Origin: JBALVT01 sp036961345
GTDB lineage: Bacteria > Pseudomonadota > Gammaproteobacteria > Pseudomonadales > Halieaceae
Assembly (NCBI GenBank): GCA_036961345.1
Contig: JBALVT010000217.1
Coordinates: forward strand, 1-6,799
DNA: 6,799 nt
Direction of reading: 5' to 3'
Shown: piece by piece, positions 1 through 6,203 of the stretch
Numbering within the stretch: position 1 is the first letter of the stretch
Layout: each line of letters starts with the position of its first letter
The notes under the pieces: generated by a model
Database searches by the model: none
What the model saw: only the letters and a program-made list of their open reading frames with translations
What the model was told of the DNA's origin: nothing
Made by a program: the position numbers and the translations under genes

Positions 1-1508
1 ATATTGCCATTGATTGTCTTTCTCTCGACGGCCGTGGCGGCGAGCGTCAGAGGACTCAGTGGAGCCATGGGGTTGTCAGAGTGCAATGCAAAGGGCACAC
101 CGGCTCGCTCCAAAGAACCCAGCGGCACCATTTTCCTGGCACGGTCATCCCCCAGCCATTGATCGGCATAGATATCACTCAACATAAACTGGTAATAGGG
201 ATTTGCCGATACAACCATGCCCAGGACCGCCATCTGCCGGCTTTGTTCCTCGGTAACATAGGCAAAGTGTTCCAGTGTAAATCGATGGTCAACACGCGGC
301 GTCTTTTGTTGCAAAGCGCGAACAATCTTAATCAGCTCGGCTGCACTTAAATCACCATTGGTATGGGCGTGCAGTTTGTACCCAGCGTCCCAGAATGCCT
401 CGGCCCATGTCGCGGTTACATCAACCGGCGCCAACCACACACCCTCATGGCCATCGATATAACCGGGATAATCAAACTGCGCCAGGCCGGAAAAAATAGC
501 ACCGTCCATCATAAGCTTGAAGTGATTATCGATCAGAACACGCCTGGAGTTGCTCTGGCGCCACTGATCAATCTCAGTCATGGCCTGGGCGGGTGTTTTA
601 CCCTGTGCAATAAAATTGGTGACTATGGGTGTCATGATAATCCGCGAGGGGCTCTGCAGGCTCTCCGCAGTATGACGAATCAGCTCCAGCTCCTGTTTGG
701 GGTTCCCAAAAACCCCAAGCCCCATGTCTAGCACTGTGGTTACACCGCCGCGATGAACCATAGCCAGGAAGTTTTCCATGCCTTTACCGTAGCGCTGCGG
801 CGCAAATAAAAACGGCATTTTGGCCAGCAGAAAACGTGCTCCAAGTTCCCAAAAATGCCCCTTGCCCCAATTGACCTCGTGTTGACCGCGAACCTCCTCT
901 TCCGTTACTCCCAGCAAATCAAGCGCCGCTGTATTGGCAATAAGTTCGTGAAAAGAGCGATGCCACAACATTACTGGCTGGTCGGGGAAAATCGCATCGA
1001 GCTGCGCCCTATAAACCTCACCGTGCCACAGTGGGTGATATCCCCAGGCGATATAAGGCACCGACGGGTCTTTATGCTGCGCTGCCAGCTCTTTTAGTCG
1101 AAGAATATAATCCTGATTATTTTTTGCACCAGGAAACTCGCCAGTGGGCAGCGACCAGTCATCTGGTGCCAGAAAATCAAATTGGGTTAACACAGCAGGT
1201 AGCGATGGGTGGACATGGGGATCGATAAAACCGGGCATGACAATTTTATCTCTAAAAGTTTCGTCAATGGTGACATCGCGATTCCGCGTCCAACTATCAA
1301 GTGTCTTCAAACTCCCAACGGCGACAATTTTTCCGTCGCTGACAGCCACCGCAGTCGCCTCGGGCAATGCGGGGTCCATTGTGATAATTTTTTTGGCCAC
1401 ATAGATGGTCAGGTGGGTGCCTTTGTTGGAGCTGGCCACCTCGGCTGTCACTACCAGGGGAATGACGCTAAATAGCACCAATAATCCCGTCATCCTTAAT
1501 CGTTTCAT
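1..1508 (-). CDS. Secreted Amidohydro_3 (YtcJ-like) metal-dependent amidohydrolase, C-terminus cut by window edge
   Basis: The minus strand is open from an ATG at 1508-1506 to the window edge, giving 502 codons without a stop. An AGAGGG ribosome-binding site lies about 6 bases upstream of the start. Residues 1-22 look like a Sec signal peptide (MKRLR, then a hydrophobic run ending VVTA), so the enzyme is probably periplasmic or exported. The mature part starts with the small beta-sandwich strand typical of amidohydrolases (ITMDP near 42, AVAVSDGKIVAVG near 53-65). The metal-binding motif follows as PGFIDPHVHP, with H98 and H100. Later family landmarks are FKLMMDG (K331, D335), HAHTNGD (H380, H382), LEHF (H414) and HSDNP (D478). 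Together these match the binuclear-metal Amidohydro_3 family (COG1574-like), usually about 550 residues, so roughly 50 residues are missing at the C-terminus. The family hydrolyses amide or cyclic-amide bonds; the substrate cannot be read from sequence. The gene is divergent from the TRAP operon. Confidence 0.9.
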   Translation of the reverse strand, partial: MKRLRMTGLLVLFSVIPLVVTAEVASSNKGTHLTIYVAKKIITMDPALPEATAVAVSDGKIVAVGSLKTLDSWTRNRDVTIDETFRDKIVMPGFIDPHVHPSLPAVLTQFDFLAPDDWSLPTGEFPGAKNNQDYILRLKELAAQHKDPSVPYIAWGYHPLWHGEVYRAQLDAIFPDQPVMLWHRSFHELIANTAALDLLGVTEEEVRGQHEVNWGKGHFWELGARFLLAKMPFLFAPQRYGKGMENFLAMVHRGGVTTVLDMGLGVFGNPKQELELIRHTAESLQSPSRIIMTPIVTNFIAQGKTPAQAMTEIDQWRQSNSRRVLIDNHFKLMMDGAIFSGLAQFDYPGYIDGHEGVWLAPVDVTATWAEAFWDAGYKLHAHTNGDLSAAELIKIVRALQQKTPRVDHRFTLEHFAYVTEEQSRQMAVLGMVVSANPYYQFMLSDIYADQWLGDDRARKMVPLGSLERAGVPFALHSDNPMAPLSPLTLAATAVERKTINGN

Positions 1509-1555
1509 GTCGAGCCCTCTGGGTATAAGTTCATTAACTGCTGATTCGCGCCAGC

Positions 1556-1568
1556 TGCCAAAATGGCA
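1556..1568. promoter_or_regulatory. Perfect 13-bp palindrome, candidate operator
   Basis: TGCCAAAATGGCA is a perfect inverted repeat (TGCCA, AAA, TGGCA) and has the T-N11-A shape used by LysR-type regulators. It sits about 50 bases upstream of the amidohydrolase start, overlapping a weak leftward -35-like TTGGCA. The role as an operator is inference: 13-bp palindromes also occur by chance, and no regulator gene is present nearby. Confidence 0.3.
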
Positions 1569-1734
1569 CAGCCATAGATTGTCATACAGCCTTATCCGCC
1601 GCCCAACATACTGCCAGAGACCACTTGCCATGGCCATATCTGTCATCACTGCATGTCTGACACCTTAAAAGCGCAACTGGGTAATAATGCAGGTATTCCA
1701 CGCCCTCCCCAACTGTAAAAGCAGGCCCTGAATA

Positions 1735-1743
1735 TGGTATAAA
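1735..1743 (+). promoter_or_regulatory. Possible extended -10 promoter for the TRAP operon
   Basis: TGGTATAAA fits an extended -10 element (TGn followed by TATAAA, five of six matches to TATAAT). The -35 region is poor (TGTAAA at 1714, 18-base spacer), which is tolerated by extended -10 promoters. Transcription would start near 1750, leaving a leader of about 25 bases before the ATG at 1775. There is no experimental support, and the match is short. Confidence 0.35.
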
Positions 1744-1774
1744 GAGCGCCCCACTTAGCTGCCTCCTGTTGACA

Positions 1775-2632
1775 ATGAATCCAACCGCAATATTCGCTCG
1801 AACGACCCTGTTTATCTGGTTTGCACTGACGCTCGGCGGCTGCGGCTCGCTCATCAAGAGCCAGACCGACAGCCTCAGCGATGCCATACTCAACAGCGAA
1901 GATACCCTGACGATTCAGCAAGGCAGCCCTACATTTTTGATACTGGCCGACGGTCTCATCTCCAAATCACCCGACAGCGAGGGCATGCTGCTGTCCGGGG
2001 CCAAGCTCTATGGGGCTTATGGCAGCATGTTTGCGCAAACCCCCACCCAGAAGAAACTCATGGCTGACAAGGCACTCGATTACGCTATACGCGGCGTGTG
2101 CGCTCACGATGATACTTTTTGCGACCTGCGAACCCTGCATATTCGTGAGTTCGAAGCGCGAATAGATGAATTCGATGACGAGGACGAAGTCGCCATGTTT
2201 TATACCCTGGCGACCAACTGGCTGGGATGGATCCAAACCAACAGTGCCGATTGGAACGCCATCGCCGAGCTCCCGCGCCCACGTATCATTCTGGAACACA
2301 TTCTGAGCATAGACGAAAGTTATGACGGTGGCAGCGCTCACTTGTACGCTGGCGCAATGGATTCGCTGCTTCCCGCTGCGATGGGAGGTAAGCCGGAAAA
2401 GGCTCGTCAACACTTTGAGCGGGCGATAGAATTGAGCGAGGGCAAAAACCTGATGGCGAAGGTTGTTTATGCGCAAACCTACGCAAAACTTATGTTCGAT
2501 CAGGAACTTTACCACCGTCTGCTAACCGAGGTTATTCAGGCAGACAATAAAGTCCCTGGCCTGGTACTGGCAAACACCATAGCCCAGGAACAAGCCCTGG
2601 ATTTGCTGGCAGAAGAAGCCGACTATTTTTGA
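1775..2632 (+). CDS. TatT-family lipoprotein of a TPR-protein-associated TRAP transporter
   Basis: This 285-residue protein begins with a lipoprotein signal peptide (residues 1-22) ending in the lipobox LGGC, with C23 as the acylated cysteine. The next residue is Gly, not Asp, so outer-membrane sorting is expected. The mature protein is mainly helical and matches the TatT pattern: YGAYGSMFA in the N-terminal third, FYTLATNWLGWIQ in the middle, LPRPR near 166, then GGKPEKARQHFERAIELSEG starting near 204 and a C-terminal NTIAQEQALDLL. TatT proteins are TPR-like, form a trimer in Treponema pallidum, and bind the TRAP solute receptor. The receptor gene follows 49 bases downstream, which strongly supports the call. 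I chose ATG 1775 over an in-frame TTG six bases earlier; an in-frame stop at 1682-1684 limits further extension. No clear Shine-Dalgarno is visible. The letters here refer to TRAP transporter component T, not the twin-arginine system. Confidence 0.88.
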   Translation: MNPTAIFARTTLFIWFALTLGGCGSLIKSQTDSLSDAILNSEDTLTIQQGSPTFLILADGLISKSPDSEGMLLSGAKLYGAYGSMFAQTPTQKKLMADKALDYAIRGVCAHDDTFCDLRTLHIREFEARIDEFDDEDEVAMFYTLATNWLGWIQTNSADWNAIAELPRPRIILEHILSIDESYDGGSAHLYAGAMDSLLPAAMGGKPEKARQHFERAIELSEGKNLMAKVVYAQTYAKLMFDQELYHRLLTEVIQADNKVPGLVLANTIAQEQALDLLAEEADYF

Positions 2633-2681
2633 ACAGAAATTAAAACAAAATTCTGAACGGAATCAATAACTGGAGCGTTGC

Positions 2682-3695
2682 ATGCATCGTAAATCCGTAA
2701 CCCTATTTATCCTGAGTGTTTTGTTTTCAACGCTCAGCCTCGGCGTTCATGCCAAAGTATTTAAAATTGCCACCCTGTCTCCGGATGGATCCAGCTGGAT
2801 GGTTATCATGAAACAGGCCGCGAAGGACATCGCGCTGAAGACCGATGATCGGGTCAAGCTGAAATTTTACCCCGGTGGTGTTATGGGTAATGATCAGGCG
2901 GTATTTCGCAAGATACGGGCGGGTCAGCTTCACGGTACCGCCACTACAGGTGGCGCGATTTCAGTGTATTACAATGACGCCCAGATCTACGGGCTACCCG
3001 TAATTTTCAAAAATCAGGAAGAGGTAGACTACGTTCGCAAGAGAATGGACCCACAAATTATGCAGGGCCTTGAGGACAACGGATTTGTCAGCTTCGGCCT
3101 GGCCGATGGCGGTATGGCCTATGTCATGAGCAAAGCTGAAACAGCAGACGTCGACCAGTTAAGTACACGCAAAGTCTGGGTACCCAGCGACGACAAAGCG
3201 ATGCTTGAAACCGCACAGGCCTTTGGTATTCATCCGGTGCCGCTGAATCTTGGCGATGTTTTAACGTCATTGCAATCGGGCCTGGTTGATACGGTTGCCA
3301 CCTCGCCAATTGCCGCCATCGCACTGCAGTGGCACACCCAGGTGGAATATATAACCGATGTACCACTAATCTACCTCTACGCGCTGCTGGCCGTAGACAA
3401 AAAGGTATTTGATAAACTTTCGGCGCCAGACCAACTGGTGATGCGCGATATCATGGGCAAAGCCTTTGCCAAAATTGATCAGCTCAATAAGGACGACAAT
3501 ATCAACGCTCTGGCCGCACTTAAAAATCAGGGCCTGAAACTATTACCACCAACCGATGCGCAACTGCAGCAATGGTATAAATTGGCAGAACACTCGCGCT
3601 TGCAAGCAATTGAAAACGGCCAGGTAACACAAGCTGGGGTCGATACCGCTACTCGTTATATTGAGGAGCTATACGAGCAAAAAAGCCAAAAATAA
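2682..3695 (+). CDS. dctP: TRAP transporter periplasmic solute-binding receptor (DctP/TatP family)
   Basis: The 337-residue product has a Sec signal peptide (residues 1-24, cleavage likely after VHA) and then the DctP fold from KVFKIATLSPDGSSW onward. Family hallmarks include KLKFYPGGVMGNDQAVFRKI and AGQLHGTATT in the first lobe. DVLTSLQSGLVDTVATSP is the usual motif that contacts ligand and hinge, and a long C-terminal helix follows. It captures a solute in the periplasm and delivers it to the QM permease. Most DctP receptors carry an Arg in a K-I-R-V-P-like strand that pairs with the ligand carboxylate. Here the strand reads RKVWVPSDD with W166 at that place, so the ligand may not be a simple organic acid. 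A TGGAG ribosome-binding site precedes the ATG by about 6 bases. The gene lies 49 bases after the TatT-like gene and abuts the Q subunit gene. The symbol is family-level; the ligand is unknown. Confidence 0.93.
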   Translation: MHRKSVTLFILSVLFSTLSLGVHAKVFKIATLSPDGSSWMVIMKQAAKDIALKTDDRVKLKFYPGGVMGNDQAVFRKIRAGQLHGTATTGGAISVYYNDAQIYGLPVIFKNQEEVDYVRKRMDPQIMQGLEDNGFVSFGLADGGMAYVMSKAETADVDQLSTRKVWVPSDDKAMLETAQAFGIHPVPLNLGDVLTSLQSGLVDTVATSPIAAIALQWHTQVEYITDVPLIYLYALLAVDKKVFDKLSAPDQLVMRDIMGKAFAKIDQLNKDDNINALAALKNQGLKLLPPTDAQLQQWYKLAEHSRLQAIENGQVTQAGVDTATRYIEELYEQKSQK

Positions 3696-4205
3696 ATGAA
3701 CGTCCTTTTTAAACTTCATCGCGCCCTGCTAAGACTAGAGGACGCTTTTTTGCTAACACTGGTAGCCGCGATCATTGGGCTGCCGGTACTGCAAATATTC
3801 TCGCGGCTTTTTGGTTGGCAAGGCTTGTTGTGGGCCGATCAGGCCGTGCGGCTTGGCGTGTTATGGCTGGCGCTTACCGGTGCCATGATCGCCAGTCGCC
3901 ATCAACAACATATACGCATAGATTTACTGCAGCATTTCGAAAACACGCGGTGGTACGGCTGGATTCAACGTTTCACGCATCTGTGCACCGCGATAATTTG
4001 TGCCATTATTAGCTGGCATTGTATCGGCTTGGTCAGGGCAGATTACGGCTACGGCGATAGGGCCTTTCTCGACTTACCTCTATGGATATGTGAGTTAATC
4101 ATTCCACTGGCCTTCGCCGTCATCGCCCTGCGGTTTGCCGTCGCGGCCCTCCTTGGGCAAGGCGCACTCAAAAATAGCCCCGAATACGGAGGCCAACACG
4201 AATGA
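3696..4205 (+). CDS. dctQ: TRAP transporter small membrane subunit (DctQ family)
   Basis: The protein has 169 residues, a normal length for DctQ, with four hydrophobic segments near residues 16-37, 44-65, 90-112 and 126-150. The family signature is present: WADQAVRLGVLWLALTGAMIASRHQQHIRIDLL, given here as two parts, the W-x-D-Q-x-x-R segment and the R-x-x-x-H-I-x-I-D segment. The Q subunit packs against the M subunit in the inner membrane and helps the receptor dock. The start codon follows the receptor's stop directly (TAAATG), and there is no Shine-Dalgarno at the usual distance; a GAGGAG at 3663-3668 is too far away. Translation is probably coupled to the upstream gene. The next gene overlaps it by ATGA. 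Confidence 0.92.
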   Translation: MNVLFKLHRALLRLEDAFLLTLVAAIIGLPVLQIFSRLFGWQGLLWADQAVRLGVLWLALTGAMIASRHQQHIRIDLLQHFENTRWYGWIQRFTHLCTAIICAIISWHCIGLVRADYGYGDRAFLDLPLWICELIIPLAFAVIALRFAVAALLGQGALKNSPEYGGQHE

Positions 4206-5485
4206 TTGCGCTGATCACTTTGGGACTGGTAATACTGGCGCTGGCTGGCTTGCCTCTTTTCGCTGTGATCGCGCTGACGACACTGATCGGCTACCATTTT
4301 TCCGACATTGACCTCAGTGTAATCGGCATTGAACTTTACCGGATAGCTGACACCCCCCTGCTAGTGGCTCTGCCACTGTTTATCATTGCCGGTTATGTTC
4401 TGGCGGAGAGCAAAGCATCACATCGCCTGGTTAATCTTAGTCAGGCCCTATTGGGCTGGCTGCCACACGGCCTGGCAATAATCGCCCTGGTAAGCTGTGC
4501 ATTTTTTACCGCCTTTACAGGCGCCTCCGGTGCGACCATTGTAGCGCTTGGTGCCCTGCTCTACCCGGCATTGCAGAGTGTCGGGTATACCCAGCGAAAC
4601 AGCCTGGGGCTTGTTACCAGCGGCGGCAGTCTCGGTTTGCTTCTGGTACCCTCACTGCCGTTAATCATATACGGCGTACTCGTCCAGCAAATGAATATGG
4701 GACCGAGTTTTACGCTCAACCAGCTCTTCCTGGCAGGTATACTCCCCACGCTGCTGATGATAGTTCTGCTCGCAGCCTGGGTGATGTGGAGTAATCGCCA
4801 TACAAAACTGGCCACCCAACCGTTTAGCGCAAAAGCTGTGCGACAGGCACTCTGGGCCGCACGCTGGGAAATACCATTACCCTTTGTTGTTTTGGGCGGC
4901 ATTTATGGCGGCTGGTTTGCAATTTCGGACATGGCTGCCGTCACTGCACTGTATGTGTTGATAGTGGAGGTAGCACTGTACCGTGAGGTCAGTCTGAAAC
5001 ATTTGCCTGGCATCCTGGAACAAGCTGCAACAATGATTGGCAGCATCATTTTGATCTTTGGTGTCTCACTGGCGCTTAGCAATTTGATAATCGACAATGA
5101 AATCCCGGAAAAACTATTGGCCTGGATACAACTCTATGTCGATAGCGCACTGGGCTTTTTGCTTCTTCTAAACGTTGCGCTATTAGTACTGGGGGCAATA
5201 CTGGATATCTTTTCTGCGCTGGTCATTGTTGTCCCCTTGATACTACCGGTAGCACTGTCTTTTAATATTCACCCGGTTCACCTGGGTATTATCTTTCTGG
5301 CCAATCTCCAAATAGGCTACCTCACTCCACCTGTTGGCATGAATCTCTTTATCAGTAGCTATCGCTTCAATCAACCGATCGTGTCTGTGGTTCGATCAGT
5401 CATTCCCTACGCGCTGGTACTATTAGTCGGACTGGCGTTTATTACCTACATTCCCTGGTTCAGCATGGCTTTCATCGGGCCCTGA
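4202..5485 (+). CDS. dctM: TRAP transporter large permease subunit (DctM family)
   Basis: This 427-residue, highly hydrophobic protein has the usual DctM length and about twelve membrane segments. Conserved motifs include LPLFIIAGYVLAES, the GASGATIVALGALLYPAL stretch near residues 107-124, and the second-repeat motif LGIIFLANLQIGYLTPPVG in the C-terminal half. DctM carries the substrate and cation path of the Na+- or H+-coupled transporter. The first-repeat PPS motif reads VPS here (V149, P150, S151), a mild departure. The start overlaps the Q stop as ATGA, with a strong GGAGG at 4188-4192 nine bases upstream. It is the last gene of the transporter operon. No convincing terminator hairpin follows it. 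Confidence 0.94.
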   Translation: MIALITLGLVILALAGLPLFAVIALTTLIGYHFSDIDLSVIGIELYRIADTPLLVALPLFIIAGYVLAESKASHRLVNLSQALLGWLPHGLAIIALVSCAFFTAFTGASGATIVALGALLYPALQSVGYTQRNSLGLVTSGGSLGLLLVPSLPLIIYGVLVQQMNMGPSFTLNQLFLAGILPTLLMIVLLAAWVMWSNRHTKLATQPFSAKAVRQALWAARWEIPLPFVVLGGIYGGWFAISDMAAVTALYVLIVEVALYREVSLKHLPGILEQAATMIGSIILIFGVSLALSNLIIDNEIPEKLLAWIQLYVDSALGFLLLLNVALLVLGAILDIFSALVIVVPLILPVALSFNIHPVHLGIIFLANLQIGYLTPPVGMNLFISSYRFNQPIVSVVRSVIPYALVLLVGLAFITYIPWFSMAFIGP

Positions 5486-5576
5486 GCCACGCCAGCGAGC
5501 AACTCTGTGTCGTCATTGAAAACAAGACAGCGACGGTTGCCAGATGTGTGCGCTCTGCTATCATGACTAGGGAAAG
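5486..5576. other. Spacer between transporter and cytochrome genes
   Basis: No gene and no rho-independent terminator is visible in this 91-base gap; the only pairing seen is a 4-bp stem (GTCG/CGAC) with no T-run. It carries the promoter-like pair at 5537-5564. The cytochrome genes could therefore receive both read-through and their own transcription. Confidence 0.5.
5537..5564 (+). promoter_or_regulatory. Sigma-70-like promoter for the cytochrome pair
   Basis: TTGCCA (5537-5542) and TATCAT (5559-5564) each match the sigma-70 consensus at five of six bases and are 16 bases apart. Transcription would begin near 5571. No FNR-type TTGAT-N4-ATCAA box was found around it, so anaerobic control is not evident from sequence. 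The site also bears on the start of the next gene, because a TTG candidate at 5577 would leave almost no leader. Confidence 0.5.
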
Positions 5577-5587
5577 TTGAATTGCTC

Positions 5588-5601
5588 GAGCCTTCGGGCT
5601 T
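5588..5601 (+). other. UUCG-capped hairpin in the predicted mRNA leader
   Basis: AGCC (5589-5592), loop TTCG, GGCT (5597-5600) make a perfect 4-bp stem with the very stable C(UUCG)G tetraloop, plus a G-U pair outside it. There is no T-run after it, so it does not look like a terminator. It could stabilise the leader transcript or simply be chance. If the gene actually starts at TTG 5577, it lies inside the coding region. Confidence 0.35.
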
Positions 5602-5636
5602 ATGCAGTGAAGGCCAATAAAGGGATTTATAGCAAG

Positions 5637-6203
5637 GTGAGAGTTCCCCAAAACCGAATGGTGCTTGCCGTACTGATTATGGCCGGGTTAGGTCTGGGCG
5701 TTGCAGGCAGCTGGGCTGTGATGGACACGATGATACATGCCACCGGCGATCACGAATTTTGCAGCAGCTGCCACTCACATGAGCCCATAGGGGCTTCCTA
5801 TCGGGAATCTCTTCACGGCGGCAACAACGGGGCCGGATGGCGCGCCAGTTGCAGCCAATGTCACATTCCACACGACAATGCGCTGCACTATCTCTGGGTG
5901 AAAGGTGTTCACGGCGTGGTTGATCCGACCATGGAAATACTGAAAGATTCTTACGACATTGACTGGCACGGCAATCGTGAAAGACGCGAAGAATACGTCT
6001 ATGACTCCGGCTGCCTGAGCTGTCATCTCTATCTAGAGGATACAGGTCAAGGCAACCGCAAAGCATTTCGAGCACATCGTAAGTATTTCAAAAATTCAAA
6101 AAAAATGAGTTGTGTCGGCTGCCACGAAAATGTTGGACACGCCCGCCTGGGTTACCACCTTGAAGCCATGGGCTGGCAGCGAGACAAAGGAGATCAACCA
6201 TGA
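5637..6203 (+). CDS. NapC/NirT/NrfH-type membrane tetraheme c cytochrome (HaoC-like quinol dehydrogenase)
   Basis: From GTG 5637 the protein has 188 residues, typical of the NapC/NrfH family: a short cytoplasmic tail, one membrane anchor (about residues 8-28) and a periplasmic domain with four CxxCH heme sites at C42, C72, C126 and C159. K89 and D96 have the seven-residue spacing of the NrfH quinol-site Lys and Asp. HRKYF near 147 and SCVGCHENVGH at the end also fit. The protein should oxidise quinol and pass electrons to a periplasmic partner, here the HAO-like cytochrome encoded next with an ATGA overlap. The heme-1 site reads CSSCHSH, with His where CxxCHxM is usual. The start is uncertain: TTG 5577 (AGGGA five bases upstream, 208 residues), GTG 5607 and ATG 5658 are also in frame. 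I favour 5637 because of the promoter at 5537-5564 and the short tails in this family. Confidence 0.88.
   Translation: MRVPQNRMVLAVLIMAGLGLGVAGSWAVMDTMIHATGDHEFCSSCHSHEPIGASYRESLHGGNNGAGWRASCSQCHIPHDNALHYLWVKGVHGVVDPTMEILKDSYDIDWHGNRERREEYVYDSGCLSCHLYLEDTGQGNRKAFRAHRKYFKNSKKMSCVGCHENVGHARLGYHLEAMGWQRDKGDQP

Larger units (their letters stand above)
1509..1774. promoter_or_regulatory. Divergent intergenic region between amidohydrolase and TRAP operon
   Basis: This 266-bp stretch separates two divergent genes and must carry promoters for both. I see no credible coding frame. It contains the palindrome at 1556-1568, a looser inverted repeat TGTCA-N12-TGACA at 1641-1662, and a possible rightward extended -10 element at 1735-1743. 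For the leftward gene, a weak pair TTGGCA (minus strand, 1561-1556) and TTAATG with an 18-base spacer is the best I found. It would place the palindrome on the -35 element. No regulator gene is visible in the window. Confidence 0.55.

Noticed and set aside
363..731. 122-residue plus-strand open frame (with 81-350 and 855-1097) at the left end
   Set aside because: All are antisense shadows of the amidohydrolase, whose minus-strand frame is open for 502 codons with conserved metal motifs.
1769..1796. TTGACA at 1769-1774 followed 16 bases later by TATTCG, resembling a promoter
   Set aside because: It lies over the start and first codons of the TatT-like gene and the -10 match is poor; the extended -10 at 1735-1743 is better placed.
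1967..2515. 182-residue minus-strand open frame opposite the TatT-like gene
   Set aside because: It is antisense to a well-supported lipoprotein gene, has no recognisable family text and no good ribosome-binding site.
5511..5535. Possible terminator hairpin (CGTC/GACG) after the DctM gene
   Set aside because: The stem is only four pairs with a long loop and no T-run, so it cannot be supported as a rho-independent terminator.
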